From Tetragenococcus osmophilus (GTDB taxonomy: Bacteria > Bacillota > Bacilli > Lactobacillales > Enterococcaceae), in contig NZ_CP027783.1 in NCBI RefSeq assembly GCF_003795125.1, forward strand, positions 1 through 64,000: 64,000 nucleotides of DNA, in the 5' to 3' direction. Within the stretch, counting starts at the first letter, position 1, and every line of letters starts with the position of its first letter. The translations under genes and the position numbers were made by a program. The notes below the pieces were generated by a model. It did not search any database. It saw nothing but the letters and a program-made list of their open reading frames with translations, and had not been told where the DNA came from. Positions 44,507 through 56,938 of this stretch are shown one piece after another.

Positions 44507-45964
44507 CCTTCTAGGTGTACAAAAAGAACGCACTCTATGTTATTGTAAAGTCGATAAAAACAACAATAAACACAAAAGGAGTGCGTTCTTATGTCTTTCA
44601 CTTTACAACAAAAATCGCTCACATTCAATGCCCAAAAAGAAATCACGGTCGCCAACGATGGCGGAAGCTTAACCAATGATGCGGGGCTTATCTTGGTCGC
44701 TGAATTTTTAAAACAAATTCATTTTGACTCATTGTTAGCCCAATATGTTCATATCCCGGATCCTCGTTGTTTCGTTCAACATGAATGGTTGGACGTATTG
44801 AAACAATGGCTCTACCAATTGATTGCTGGTTATTCTCGCGACCGAGATGCCAATACGCTCCAATATGACCGTCTTTTTCAAGAAGCATTAAAACAAGGTC
44901 GACTCAGCTCGCAATCCATGATGTCTACCTTGCTTCATACCTTAACCAAAGAAAATGTGGGCCAACTATCACAAGTAGCCAAAAGACTGGCGGATTTCGG
45001 CATGGATCATCAAAACAGCCAACATTTCATTCTCGATCTGGATTCGACCTCTTGTACTACCTATGGACAACAAGAAGAAGCCGAATTTATTTACCATTAT
45101 GGGGTCAATGGCTATCATCCGTTTGTCGCTTTCGAAGGTTTAACGGGGTTAGCATTAGATGTCCGTCATCGGCATGGAAAATCTTATACCTCGACCCATG
45201 CCGAAGACTACCTGGTGGAAATGTTGGATCGTTATCAACAACGTTCAGAGGACCCGCTCTTGTTGGTCCGTGGCGACAGCGGCTTTGCCAAACCGGAAAT
45301 CTATGAACAATGCGAACAACGAAAGGCGCATTATGTGATCAAACTCAAAAATAATGCGCGTCTGATTGACCAAGCCCAACACCAAGTCCAGTATACGAAT
45401 GGTACGGATTACACAAAGACAGAACATCAGTACTTTAAGGTCAACTACCAAGCAAACTCGTGGGATCGACCGCGGACCGTCGCTATAAAAGCCACTAGAA
45501 AAGGAGGATACCTCCTTTTTTCAGAATTTCAATTTGTCGTGACCGATTTCGCTAACCTTTCCCCCAAAACGATTTTTCAGCTTTATCAAAAACGAGGGAA
45601 TATGGAAAATTTCATCAAAGAAATGAAAACCGGCTTTTTCGCTGATAAAACGGATAGCCATTCCTTTTTAGCAAACAAGGCCCGTTTGGCCTTGAGCTTT
45701 TTGGCTTACAATATCATCCATTTGATGAAACAGATGACATTTCCTCAAGAAAAAAAGGCAACGGTGATTGACACGATACGCTTTCAATTGTTCCATATCG
45801 CAGGGAGAGTCACGGAACATGCGCGAAAAATTCAAGTTCACCTCTCCAGTACCCATGTTTATAACAAACTTTTCTGGGAAGTCCTTACGCGAATTCAGCT
45901 ATTGAAACTTTAACTTATTCTCTTTATCCCTTTCCTTATAAAAGCTTATTTTCCACCTTCTAGG
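44507..45964 (+). mobile_element. IS1380-family insertion sequence
   Basis: About 1458 bp with ends CCTTCTAGGTGTACAAAAAG and the complement of CTTATTTTCCACCTTCTAGG, which share CCT...AGGTG..A.AA as imperfect inverted repeats. It contains one full transposase. No matching target duplication was visible at these limits. It lies between murA and the DUF1146 gene at the end of the atp region. End positions may be off by a few bases. Confidence 0.82.
44591..45913 (+). CDS. IS1380-family transposase
   Basis: DDE transposase of 440 residues, intact. The core shows ILDLDSTSCTTYG (first Asp), LLVRGDSGFAKPEIYE (second Asp) and YQKRGNMENFIKEMKTGFF, the Y-(2)-R-(3)-E pattern typical of IS4-like groups. 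The C-terminal NKARLALSFLAYNIIHLM is the usual helical end. The start is preceded by AAAGGAGTG. The codon usage is a little more GC-rich than neighbouring genes, consistent with transfer. No frameshift seen, so the element may be active. Confidence 0.93.
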   Translation: MSFTLQQKSLTFNAQKEITVANDGGSLTNDAGLILVAEFLKQIHFDSLLAQYVHIPDPRCFVQHEWLDVLKQWLYQLIAGYSRDRDANTLQYDRLFQEALKQGRLSSQSMMSTLLHTLTKENVGQLSQVAKRLADFGMDHQNSQHFILDLDSTSCTTYGQQEEAEFIYHYGVNGYHPFVAFEGLTGLALDVRHRHGKSYTSTHAEDYLVEMLDRYQQRSEDPLLLVRGDSGFAKPEIYEQCEQRKAHYVIKLKNNARLIDQAQHQVQYTNGTDYTKTEHQYFKVNYQANSWDRPRTVAIKATRKGGYLLFSEFQFVVTDFANLSPKTIFQLYQKRGNMENFIKEMKTGFFADKTDSHSFLANKARLALSFLAYNIIHLMKQMTFPQEKKATVIDTIRFQLFHIAGRVTEHARKIQVHLSSTHVYNKLFWEVLTRIQLLKL

Positions 45965-46092
45965 AAGAAGTTTGTCCTTTTTTAGCATTCTACAGTAGGT
46001 CTTTCCTGTGCTTGGTTCAAAGACGACAGCAAAAATAGAAAATAACACAAAAAGCAACCCTGTTGGCCGGCCCGTTTAGTTATCCCCAAATT

Positions 46093-46109
46093 TTTAAAAA
46101 TCATTCAGG
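46093..46109. repeat. Inverted repeat outside the IS1380-family element, right
   Basis: Partner of 44431-44447. The stretch 45965-46123 otherwise holds no ORF or clear signal. Confidence 0.6.
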
Positions 46110-46123
46110 TAGTTAATTGTTTA

Positions 46124-46357
46124 TTAAAGAAATGTTAAGAATAAGTTTTTACTTAAATTAATAATCTCTAAGAAAAAACTACTTGCCGTAAATCCGAGCA
46201 CAATGGATAAAAGTGTTATTAACATCCTTATTTGTGCGGTATGTAGAGATTTAAAAAAAGCGTCAATACGCAAAGCACCTAAAGACCAAAATGCCAAATA
46301 GATAAAAATAAAATGGCTAACTAAACGAATAAGCGCATCAATTCCAAAAACTTGCAT
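46124..46357 (-). CDS. DUF1146 small membrane protein (YwzB-like)
   Basis: Protein of 77 residues with two hydrophobic helices (LIRLVSHFIFIYLAFWSL and MLITLLSIVLGFTASSFFLEII) and ALRIDAFFK between, the DUF1146 pattern. In Bacilli and enterococci it sits between atpC and murA. That order holds here except for the IS inserted after it. Function unknown. A terminator separates it from atpC, so it is probably transcribed separately, together with murA in the ancestral state. Confidence 0.85.
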   Translation of the reverse strand: MQVFGIDALIRLVSHFIFIYLAFWSLGALRIDAFFKSLHTAQIRMLITLLSIVLGFTASSFFLEIINLSKNLFLTFL

Positions 46358-46462
46358 ATAAATAACCCCATTTATTAAATCTCAATTCAATCATTACAAT
46401 TATGTTAACATAAAACACAAAAAGAAAAAACAATCTTACTTTAGATAAGTCATATTAGGTCT

Positions 46463-46500
46463 AAAAAAAGAACAGTCAGAATATTTTCCAACTGCTCTAT
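46463..46500 (-). terminator. Terminator of the atp operon
   Basis: On the minus strand GAGCAGT and ACTGTTC pair around a 14-base loop and seven T follow, about 30 bases after the atpC stop. Confidence 0.75.
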
Positions 46501-46526
46501 TTCCTTTACAAAGTTCAAAACACTAT

Positions 46527-46952
46527 TTAAGGACGGTGTTTTGAGACATTAATGCGATTAACTGCACGATGAAGAGCGACTCTAGACCGCTGCAATTCAT
46601 CCACATCCGAGGATTGTTGTGCTTTTTCAATTGACTCTTCTGCTCTTTGTCTGGCTCTTTCTGCACGTGACACATCAATATCACGTGCTCTTTCTGCACT
46701 ATCAGCAATGATAGTGACTACATTGTCACGCACTTCGATTACGCCACTATTAACAGCAACCCAGTTCACATGGTCTTTAGCATCCGTGCGTTGCACTCGT
46801 ACTTCATGAATTCCTAAAGGCGCAACAATCGGAGCATGATTGACTAAAATACCTAGTTCACCATTTGTTGTTATAGCAACTACCTTTTCTGCGTGATGGT
46901 CAAAAACCAAACCATTAGGCGTTACCACATTAACCGTTAAATACTGCTCCAT
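46527..46952 (-). CDS. atpC: ATP synthase epsilon subunit
   Basis: Rotor subunit that regulates F1 catalysis. 141 residues: the N-terminal beta sandwich begins YLTVNVVTPNGLVFD and contains GELGILVNHAPIVAPL; the C-terminal two-helix hairpin runs through SRAERARQRAEESIEKA. The ATG at 46952, six bases after AGAGGTG, is used rather than the upstream GTG. Last gene of the operon, 20 bases after atpD. Confidence 0.96.
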   Translation of the reverse strand: MEQYLTVNVVTPNGLVFDHHAEKVVAITTNGELGILVNHAPIVAPLGIHEVRVQRTDAKDHVNWVAVNSGVIEVRDNVVTIIADSAERARDIDVSRAERARQRAEESIEKAQQSSDVDELQRSRVALHRAVNRINVSKHRP

Positions 46953-46971
46953 ATAAGGCACCTCTTTCTAG

Positions 46972-48396
<1,425 letters not shown>

Positions 48397-48404
48397 TCAT
48401 AAAA

Positions 48405-49301
48405 TCATTCTAAAGCAGCTGCGCCGCCAACGATTTCTGTAATTTCTTGGGTAATAGCCCCTTGACGAGCCCGATTGTACGAAGTCGATAAATCGCTAAT
48501 AATATTATCTGCATTGTCTGAAGCCGTCTGCATAGCTGTCATTCCTGCCGCATGTTCTGCTGTTTTAGCATCAACAATTGCGCCATAGATTAGGCTTTCA
48601 GCGTATTGCGGCAATAATTGATCTAAAATTTGTTCTTCTGAGGGTTCGAAAATATATTCTTGTTCATATTCTGTAGCTTCTGAAGAGTCTAAATCTGAAA
48701 TAGGTAACATTTTTTCCACTCGAAATTGACTTGTTAGGGAATTTACATGGTGGTTATAACAAACATACAACTCATCAAAAACTTCATTTTGATACATGGA
48801 AGTTGTTAAATTAACAACCTTTCTCACTTCATCAAAACTTGGTTGATCAGATAAGTTCCGTAATTCATAAGCAATATCAATATTTCGTGTTTTGAAAAAA
48901 TCAGCACCTGTTCCGCCTATAGTAATCATCACGTATTCATCTGAAGAATTATGATCTTCTTGTAACATAGTCATCATTTGCTTCAAAATAGAACTATTAT
49001 AATTTCCTACTAGTCCTCCATCAGCTGTGATAACAATGTAAGCAGTCCGTTTCACTGGTCGATTTACCAACATCGGATTTAATTGCTTTAATTCTTCAGC
49101 TGAATGCCCCTCCGTTAATTGGCCAGCTACAATATGAGTGACCAATTCACGGACTTTATTAGCATACATTTGAAATTGTTTAGAATGGGCTTGTGATTTA
49201 GTAAGCTTAGAAGCCGAAACCATTTGCATGGCTTTTGTAATCTGTCCTGTTTTTCTTGTAGAAGCGATTCTGTCTCTTATTTCATTTAAAGATTCAGCCA
49301 T
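48405..49301 (-). CDS. atpG: ATP synthase gamma subunit
   Basis: Central shaft of F1, 298 residues. The N-terminal helix [29 protein letters not shown] and the C-terminal helix [35 protein letters not shown] form the coiled coil; the motif MQMVSASK is invariant. Length slightly above average owing to an acidic insert near residue 205. Lies between atpA and atpD with gaps of 22 and 26 bases. Confidence 0.97.
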   Translation of the reverse strand: MAESLNEIRDRIASTRKTGQITKAMQMVSASKLTKSQAHSKQFQMYANKVRELVTHIVAGQLTEGHSAEELKQLNPMLVNRPVKRTAYIVITADGGLVGNYNSSILKQMMTMLQEDHNSSDEYVMITIGGTGADFFKTRNIDIAYELRNLSDQPSFDEVRKVVNLTTSMYQNEVFDELYVCYNHHVNSLTSQFRVEKMLPISDLDSSEATEYEQEYIFEPSEEQILDQLLPQYAESLIYGAIVDAKTAEHAAGMTAMQTASDNADNIISDLSTSYNRARQGAITQEITEIVGGAAALE

Positions 49302-49323
49302 AGACCTTCACCTCTTTTGCTTA

Positions 49324-50886
<1,563 letters not shown>

Positions 50887-51429
50887 TTATTTGCTTAATT
50901 TTTTCCGCAAATTTTCAATCTGAGTCTTAAGACTACCGTCAATGACCCGACCGTTTGTTTCAACAAGTATTCCCCCTACAATTGAAGGGTCGACATTTTC
51001 TTGTAAATTTGCCGTTTCATAACCAAATTTTTGCGCAACTTTAGTTGCTAATTTGTCTTTTTGCTCTTTCTTTAAAGGGACGGCGGTAGTTACCGAACCT
51101 AAAAGAAGTCCTTTATCATCATCATATCTTTTTTCATACTCATCGATAATTAACAATAAGTCGTACATACGACCGTATTTAAAAATAACTTCCAAAGCAT
51201 TATAGACAATACCTGTAAAGTTTTGAATAAGCTCATCCATAAGACTTCTTTTCTCTTGTAAGTTCAATCGCCTGTCACTTAATATGTTTCCCAAATCAGG
51301 AAGAGCTTCAAAAATCTCACGTAATGACAATAGCTCATTATAAACGTCTTCGGCTTGGCCTTTTTCTGTCGCCAACTCGTATATTGCCTTACCATAACGT
51401 TTAGCTACTGTATTTTTATCTAGTTTCAT
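50887..51429 (-). CDS. atpH: ATP synthase delta subunit
   Basis: Peripheral stalk linker between the b subunits and the top of F1, 180 residues. [15 protein letters not shown] opens the helical N-domain; the C-terminal [20 protein letters not shown] is the conserved signature. The start overlaps the atpF stop by 14 bases, so translation is coupled. Confidence 0.96.
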   Translation of the reverse strand: MKLDKNTVAKRYGKAIYELATEKGQAEDVYNELLSLREIFEALPDLGNILSDRRLNLQEKRSLMDELIQNFTGIVYNALEVIFKYGRMYDLLLIIDEYEKRYDDDKGLLLGSVTTAVPLKKEQKDKLATKVAQKFGYETANLQENVDPSIVGGILVETNGRVIDGSLKTQIENLRKKLSK

Positions 51430-51946
51430 CTTCTGAACCTATACTTTCAATAGATTGATTAATTAGTGCTTCATGCGCTTCTTTTGAAAGTTCTTGGTTA
51501 ATAATTTTTTCTGCAATTTGTACTGAAAGGTCGCCCACTTCGCCTTTTACTGAAGATAGGGCAGCTTGACGCTCATTTGAAATATCTTCTTGGGCATTTT
51601 CTTTCATTTGCGAAACTTCTTCTTGCGCATCACTAATGATTTGTTGGCGACTTGTTTCTCCAGAGCTTTTAGCATTTTTAATAATATCAGAAGCTTCGGA
51701 TTTAGAAGACTGTAATTGTTCTTGTCGCGTTTGTTCTAATTCTTTAGCTTGAGTACGTGACTGTTCTGCTGAATCTAAATCATTGGCGATCTTTTTTTCA
51801 CGTTTGTTCATCATGTCAGCAATTGCATTCCACGCAAATTTTTTCAAAAGCGCCAATAATAAAACAAATGAGCCGGTAACAACAACGATATTTGAAATTG
51901 TCGTATTTTGCACATCTGCAACTGACAAAACCAATTGATTTAGCAT
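51416..51946 (-). CDS. atpF: ATP synthase b subunit
   Basis: Peripheral stalk subunit of 176 residues: one N-terminal membrane helix (about 18-36, [19 protein letters not shown]) followed by [10 protein letters not shown] and a long charged coiled coil rich in Glu, Gln and Lys to the end. The start has AAGGAG upstream. A 98-base gap with a terminator-like hairpin separates it from atpE, unusual inside this operon. Confidence 0.96.
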   Translation of the reverse strand: MLNQLVLSVADVQNTTISNIVVVTGSFVLLLALLKKFAWNAIADMMNKREKKIANDLDSAEQSRTQAKELEQTRQEQLQSSKSEASDIIKNAKSSGETSRQQIISDAQEEVSQMKENAQEDISNERQAALSSVKGEVGDLSVQIAEKIINQELSKEAHEALINQSIESIGSEDETR

Positions 51947-51995
51947 AGCTGATAACTCCTTTATAAAATATTTTATAAGTAAAAGCCTTTTATGA

Positions 51996-52040
51996 TAAAA
52001 AAAGCAGAAGGACGTAAGAGACGATCACCTCCGCTTTTTT
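51996..52040 (-). terminator. Terminator-like hairpin inside the atp operon
   Basis: On the minus strand AAAAGCGGAGG and CCTTCTGCTTTT pair (with G-U) around 16 bases and a run of seven T follows. It lies five bases after the atpE stop and 50 bases before atpF. Probably a partial terminator that lowers expression of the genes after atpE. Confidence 0.65.
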
Positions 52041-52044
52041 CTTG

Positions 52045-52254
52045 TTATAAAATCATAAGTAAGGCAATAACGATCCCCAAAATTGGAACAGCTTCAATGA
52101 AAGCCACACCTAAAATCATAGTAGAACGTAATTGACCAGACATTTCAGGTTGACGAGCCATCGATTCTAATGCTTGAGCAACAACCTTTGAGTTTCCATA
52201 ACCCGCACCAATAGCTGCTCCAATAATTGCTAATCCTGCTCCGATAAATGCCAT
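52045..52254 (-). CDS. atpE: ATP synthase c subunit
   Basis: Proteolipid of 69 residues forming the rotor ring. Two helices joined by the polar loop ARQPEM; the ion-carrying carboxylate is Glu54 in GVAFIEAVPIL. The sodium-binding Gln and Ser of sodium-type rings are Asn21 and Ala55 here, so proton coupling is expected. The gene sits between atpB (23 bases) and a terminator-like hairpin. Antisense shadows apart, nothing overlaps it. Confidence 0.97.
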   Translation of the reverse strand: MAFIGAGLAIIGAAIGAGYGNSKVVAQALESMARQPEMSGQLRSTMILGVAFIEAVPILGIVIALLMIL

Positions 52255-52277
52255 AATATTTTCCTCCTAATATGTTA

Positions 52278-52994
52278 TTATTCTTCTTCAATTTTATTAC
52301 CTAAGAAAACCATAGCTAAAATAACAAATACATAAGCTTGAATGGCTCCAATAAATAGGGAAAAACCAATCCAAATCATTTCAAGTGGCACCGCTAAAGG
52401 TAACGATAGCCAGCCAAGACTATTTACCATTGAAACAATCAGTCCCAAAAGAACTTCGCCAGCAAAGATGTTCCCGTATAAACGTAATCCCAACGTAATC
52501 ACATTGGTAAATTCTTCCAATAATTTAATCGGCAAAACAATGCCCACTGGACGTAAGTAACTATTAACAAAGTATTCTTTTGTCCCCATCTTTTTAACTC
52601 CAAATAAATGGGTCAACAAAATCACCATAAAAGCAAGACCTAGTGTTACCACTGGATCAGCTGTAGGACTTTTCCATAAGGTTAAATCATCATGGATGAC
52701 GATTTTTGTCATAAGACCAATTTCGTTTGCCACAAATATAAACAAGAATAAGGCAAAAGCATAAAAATCGTAATTTCCAACTTCTTTTTTAGGTAACTGT
52801 GAAGAAACAACGCCACGAATAAAATCAATGACCCATTCAATAAAATTTTGTTTGCCTCTTGGCTTCATTTGTAAATTCCTCGTACATATAAACACAACGG
52901 CAAAAACAATCACGCATGTAAGTAACGTCATCAAAATCACTGTGCCGTCAAACCAAACGGGGCCAATATGAAACAAGAGTGAACGTTCATCCAA
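52278..52994 (-). CDS. atpB: ATP synthase a subunit
   Basis: Fo channel subunit of 238 residues with about five or six helices. The essential Arg lies in NVITLGLRLYGNIFAGEVLL; the C-terminal half-channel region is FSLFIGAIQAYVFVILAMVFLG. First gene of atpBEFHAGDC; no atpI homologue is seen. A promoter with 17-bp spacing lies about 75-105 bases upstream. Confidence 0.97.
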   Translation of the reverse strand: MDERSLLFHIGPVWFDGTVILMTLLTCVIVFAVVFICTRNLQMKPRGKQNFIEWVIDFIRGVVSSQLPKKEVGNYDFYAFALFLFIFVANEIGLMTKIVIHDDLTLWKSPTADPVVTLGLAFMVILLTHLFGVKKMGTKEYFVNSYLRPVGIVLPIKLLEEFTNVITLGLRLYGNIFAGEVLLGLIVSMVNSLGWLSLPLAVPLEMIWIGFSLFIGAIQAYVFVILAMVFLGNKIEEE

Positions 52995-53070
52995 AAGCTC
53001 TCACCTTCTTTCCCTTAAAATCGCAAAACCACGGAAAAAGCACATCTCCCTGATTTATTCGACAATCGTT

Positions 53071-53099
53071 ATCATATCACCATAAAAAGAAAATTTCAA
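53071..53099 (-). promoter_or_regulatory. Promoter of the atp operon
   Basis: On the minus strand TTGAAA (complement of 53094-53099), a 17-base spacer and TATGAT (complement of 53071-53076). It is the best promoter match in the 291-base gap 52995-53285. Confidence 0.6.
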
Positions 53100-53210
53100 A
53101 AGATTTTCATCGAAAACCCCGGTATAAGCGTCATTGAAAAAACTAATTGAAAACTAAAAACTCCAAAGGTTTCTCAATAACAATTAAAACCCTATTCGTT
53201 TCCTTTTATA

Positions 53211-53274
53211 AAGGGTCTTTCTTACATTCAAATACTATCAAAACTACAGTTAAAAGCAAAGAAAAGACCTTTTT
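53211..53274. repeat. Long-armed inverted repeat between smpB and atpB
   Basis: AAGGGTCTTTCTT (53211-53223) and AAAGAAAAGACCTTTTT (53258-53274) can pair around a loop of about 34 bases, with T on the plus-strand 3' side. A weak terminator or simply AT-rich chance; the loop is long. Confidence 0.35.
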
Positions 53275-53285
53275 AAAAACACAAA

Positions 53286-53744
53286 TTAGTAATCTTTTAG
53301 AGCTCGTTGAATTTGTCTTTCTTGATCCTTACGTTTTAGTGTCTCGCGTTTATCATATTCTCTTTTCCCTTTAGCTAAGCCAACTAAGACTTTAGCATAA
53401 CCATCTTTAATATAGACTTTTAAAGGAATGACGGTCATTCCTTTATTTTGAGACTGTTCGTATAATTTACTGATTTGTTTTTTGTGCATAAGTAATTTCC
53501 GACTTCTTAGTGGATCGTGATTAAACAAATTTCCTTGATCATAAGGACTAATATGCACATTAAATAAGTAAGCTTCCCCATTGCGGAAGCGAACAAATCC
53601 ATCTTTTAAATTAATTCTACCGTTTCGGATCGCCTTAATTTCTGTTCCTTTTAGGGAAACGCCTGCTTCTACAGTTTCAAGAATCGTATAATCATGTCTA
53701 GCTTTTCTATTTTGAGCAATTTGTCTTCCATTGCCTTTAGCCAC
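53286..53744 (-). CDS. smpB: SsrA-binding protein SmpB
   Basis: Partner of tmRNA in rescue of stalled ribosomes. 152 residues: [42 protein letters not shown] is the OB-fold core, [22 protein letters not shown] the basic C-terminal tail that enters the mRNA channel. It follows rnr by 23 bases, the usual rnr-smpB pairing; RNase R degrades the faulty mRNAs. The ssrA gene itself is not in the gaps I read. Confidence 0.97.
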   Translation of the reverse strand: MAKGNGRQIAQNRKARHDYTILETVEAGVSLKGTEIKAIRNGRINLKDGFVRFRNGEAYLFNVHISPYDQGNLFNHDPLRSRKLLMHKKQISKLYEQSQNKGMTVIPLKVYIKDGYAKVLVGLAKGKREYDKRETLKRKDQERQIQRALKDY

Positions 53745-53767
53745 GAAATTCGCCTCCTTTTCTTACA

Positions 53768-56101
53768 TTATTTTTTATTCCTTTTATTTTTTGGTGCGTC
53801 TTTATAAAAAGGTTTTTTCTTTTTCTTATTCTTTTTTTTATCTTTTTTCCCTTTATTATCTTGTTTCGATGCGGGTTCTGATTGTTTTTTTCTACGTTGC
53901 TTACGATTTCGTCCATTTTCAGCTTTGGGTTGGCTCGTTTGAGAATTGCCTGCTAGTTCAAAGTCGACCTCTCTTGTTTCAGGATTTGCTTTAGTTACTC
54001 GCACTGTCACCTGCTGGCCAATTTTATATGTTTGACCGGTATGTTCGCCAACAAGAGCTAACTGACTTTCAATAAATTGGAAATAATCATTTTTCAAATC
54101 ACTTACGTGAATAAGACCTTCAATTGTATTTGGTAATTCAACAAAAAATCCAAACTTAACAACCGAACTAATCACGCCTTCAAATTCTTCATCGATATGA
54201 TCTTGCATATATTCGGCTTTTTTCATTGAATCAACATCACGTTCACAATCTACTGCGCGACGTTCCATATCTGAACTATGTTGTGCGATTTCGGGAATCT
54301 TTTTAGACCAACGCCCTTGCTGTTGTTTTGAAGCATCTTTCCAATACGAACGTATTAAGCGATGCACTAACAAATCCGGGTAACGACGGATTGGTGAAGT
54401 GAAATGTGTATAATACTCAGCAGCTAATCCATAATGACCAACGTTTTCTTCAGAGTAATGAGCTTGTTGCATACTCCTTAAAAGCATCATGTTAATAACC
54501 ATACTTTCAGGCTTTTCAGCTGCATTTTCTACTACCGCTTGTAACTCTTTTGGACTAACTTTTCCTTTTTTATTTTTCACCAGAATCCCCAACGTAGCTG
54601 CAAAATCAAAAAACTGCTGCAGCTTTTCTTCATCCGGTGCTTCATGGATACGGTAAATAAATGGGAGATTTAATTGATCATAGTGTTTAGCAATTGTTTC
54701 ATTGGCACAAAGCATAAAAGATTCAATCATGCGTTCACCAACGCCGCGTTGGTTTAAAACAATATCTAAAGGATGGCCACTTTCATCAACCACTACTTGT
54801 GCTTCGTTATCTTCAAAAGTTAAAGCACCACGTCTAGTTCTCATAGCTTCTAAAATTTCATGGAGCTCTTTCATCGATTGAAACATTGGGACCAAATCTT
54901 TATATTGAGCCATCGTTTCTGAATTCTCATCTTCTAAAATTTCATTAATGGCTGTATAAGTCATGCGCGCATTCGTTTGAATAACACTTGGAAAAATATC
55001 ATAAGAGACGACTGTCCCTTCTTCATCAACTTCCATTTCACAACTCATTGCAAGTCTTGGCACTTGCGGATTTAACGAACAGATACCATTAGATAATCGT
55101 TGAGGTATCATAGGAACGACACGGTCTGTTAAATACACACTTGTCCCTCGTTCGAAAGCTTCTTTATCCAACGGACTATCTTCTGTCACATAATAAGACA
55201 CATCTGCGATATGCACGGCTAAAAAGAAGTGTCCGTTTTCTAGTTTTTGAACTGAAACCGCGTCATCTAGATCTTTAGCGCCTTCTCCATCAATAGTTAC
55301 AATCGTTTGTTCTTGACGATTCTTGCGCTCGGGATAATTATTGGGGTCAATGGTGTCAGGAACTTGATTGGCTTGTTCAAGAGCTTTGTCCGAAAATTCT
55401 GTAGGAACATGATTTGCCGCCAATACTGATAAAATATCCATTCCCGGCTCGTCTTTATGACCAATAATGTTTTTGACTATACCTTCTAAAGTATCCGAAT
55501 AACCTTTTTCAGGATAGTGAGTAATTTCAGCCACTACAATATTGCCATCTACCGGTCGAACACCTACAGCCGAAACCAAAACCTTAAAGCCGGATAATTT
55601 TTTGGCTTTTGGGGTAATAACACCGTATAAATCGGTATCGGCAATTTCTTCTTCAGAAAATAGTTGGAATTCACCCACAACTTGGGTAATACTTCTTTGT
55701 CTTATTTCAACAACTTTTCCTTCTGCGCCTCGGTCTTCAGCAGGATCATCTGCCTTTATAATCTCAATAGCTACTAAGTCACCGTCTAAAGCGTAGTTCG
55801 TATTCTCTTTTCCAACATATACATCATCTTCTTCAGAATCAATGGTCACAAATCCAAATCCTCGTTCATTCGCATGGAAACTTCCTTCGACTAAATTTTG
55901 CTTAGCAGGAAGTTTTACTTTCCCTTTTTTATTAAAATCAACGAGTTGTTCTCTTTCCATTGTTGCTACTGTCTGTACTAGAGTTTTAAAATCCTTGCTT
56001 TTTTCAAGCCCTAAATGTTGTGCAATTTCTTCCATGGAAAAACTTTTTTTAGAGCTGTTTTCCATAAAATCTAAAACTTTTGTTTTTATTGTTTCCTTCA
56101 T
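53768..56101 (-). CDS. rnr: Ribonuclease R
   Basis: 3'-5' exoribonuclease for structured RNA, 777 residues. N-terminal helix-turn-helix and cold-shock domains, then the RNB catalytic domain with VTIDGEGAKDLDDAVSV (metal-binding Asp residues) and FTSPIRRYPDLLVHR; an S1 domain (EFEGVISSVVKFGFFVELPN) and a lysine-rich tail (KKKNKKKKK) end it. I prefer the ATG at 56101 (MKETIK), seven bases after GAGG; an ATG two codons upstream overlaps the esterase stop. Coupled with the esterase before it and smpB after. Confidence 0.97.
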   Translation of the reverse strand: MKETIKTKVLDFMENSSKKSFSMEEIAQHLGLEKSKDFKTLVQTVATMEREQLVDFNKKGKVKLPAKQNLVEGSFHANERGFGFVTIDSEEDDVYVGKENTNYALDGDLVAIEIIKADDPAEDRGAEGKVVEIRQRSITQVVGEFQLFSEEEIADTDLYGVITPKAKKLSGFKVLVSAVGVRPVDGNIVVAEITHYPEKGYSDTLEGIVKNIIGHKDEPGMDILSVLAANHVPTEFSDKALEQANQVPDTIDPNNYPERKNRQEQTIVTIDGEGAKDLDDAVSVQKLENGHFFLAVHIADVSYYVTEDSPLDKEAFERGTSVYLTDRVVPMIPQRLSNGICSLNPQVPRLAMSCEMEVDEEGTVVSYDIFPSVIQTNARMTYTAINEILEDENSETMAQYKDLVPMFQSMKELHEILEAMRTRRGALTFEDNEAQVVVDESGHPLDIVLNQRGVGERMIESFMLCANETIAKHYDQLNLPFIYRIHEAPDEEKLQQFFDFAATLGILVKNKKGKVSPKELQAVVENAAEKPESMVINMMLLRSMQQAHYSEENVGHYGLAAEYYTHFTSPIRRYPDLLVHRLIRSYWKDASKQQQGRWSKKIPEIAQHSSDMERRAVDCERDVDSMKKAEYMQDHIDEEFEGVISSVVKFGFFVELPNTIEGLIHVSDLKNDYFQFIESQLALVGEHTGQTYKIGQQVTVRVTKANPETREVDFELAGNSQTSQPKAENGRNRKQRRKKQSEPASKQDNKGKKDKKKNKKKKKPFYKDAPKNKRNKK

Positions 56102-56103
56102 AT

Positions 56104-56859
56104 TCATTCCTCATTCCAGGGTAAACTTTCCAGATAAGCAAGCACATCTTCTTCAAATTGTTTTCTTTCCGGTCCAATTGTCACCACATGGCCGCTTTTA
56201 GGATACCACTGCAAGGTAAATTTGTTTTGTTCTAAAGCTTGCGCGGTTTTAAAAACAGTGGAAGCATCTATCATTTGATCTTGTCCAGCCTGTGCTAAAA
56301 ATACTGGAGTTTCAATCATGCTAACCTTTTTACTAACACTTTCTGAAAAGCTTTCTATTTCTTGTAATTGCGTTTTTGATTCTTTAGCGATACGCGTCAA
56401 TCGCTCTTCTAAGTCCTCTTTTGTTAAATTCGCATAACTTAAGACTTCTTCGGCATAGCGGTAAAAGTTTTCTGGGACACGAGTATCCGTTTTAAATATA
56501 GGTGAGCAAAAACAACCGCCGCCAATAACTGACGAATCCTTTTTCGTTAGTGCATCTATCGCCATAATTCCACCCATTGATAAACCAAATACTGCTATCT
56601 GTTGATACCCTTTCCTTTTTAAAAAATCAATAGCTGCTCGTGTATCTTCAAACCAAGCATCGACTTTTTGATCCAAGATATCTTGTGGATCCATCGTACC
56701 ATGACCGCTAAACATTGGTGAATAAATAGTATAATTGGCTTTTTCTAAAAAACGGCAAAGCATGCGAACATCATTGGGACTTCCTGAGTATGCGTGTAAT
56801 AAAATCACTGCTTTTTTGCCATGTTCTTCTAATAATGGTTTAGGTAAATTCATTTGCAA
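56104..56859 (-). CDS. Carboxylesterase (Est30/YvaK-like alpha/beta hydrolase)
   Basis: Serine hydrolase of 251 residues acting on short-chain esters. The nucleophile Ser is in VFGLSMGGIMAID, the acid Asp in AQAGQDQMIDAS and the His in YPKSGHVVTIG; the oxyanion segment is LLHAYSGSPNDVR. It belongs to the Est30 group, whose gene (yvaK in Bacillus) lies between secG and rnr, exactly as here. Its natural substrate is unknown. It overlaps the rnr start by a few bases. Confidence 0.92.
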   Translation of the reverse strand: MQMNLPKPLLEEHGKKAVILLHAYSGSPNDVRMLCRFLEKANYTIYSPMFSGHGTMDPQDILDQKVDAWFEDTRAAIDFLKRKGYQQIAVFGLSMGGIMAIDALTKKDSSVIGGGCFCSPIFKTDTRVPENFYRYAEEVLSYANLTKEDLEERLTRIAKESKTQLQEIESFSESVSKKVSMIETPVFLAQAGQDQMIDASTVFKTAQALEQNKFTLQWYPKSGHVVTIGPERKQFEEDVLAYLESLPWNEE

Positions 56860-56892
56860 TCATTAACACCTCTTAGATTTCATTCTATCTTG

Positions 56893-56926
56893 AAAAAAAG
56901 AGTTTGAGAACAACGCCCAAACTCTT
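56893..56926. terminator. Terminator after secG
   Basis: AGAGTTTG and CAAACTCT pair around a 12-base loop; seven T follow on the minus strand. It separates secG from the esterase-rnr-smpB genes. Confidence 0.85.
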
Positions 56927-56938
56927 TGCTAACTACTT

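Noticed and set aside
45965-46123. Possible second small IS fragment right of the IS1380-family element
   Set aside because: No coding remnant or paired ends could be identified apart from the 17-base inverted repeat.
53731-53994. Phe/Tyr-rich plus-strand ORF opposite rnr
   Set aside because: It is the reverse of the lysine-rich tail codons of RNase R.
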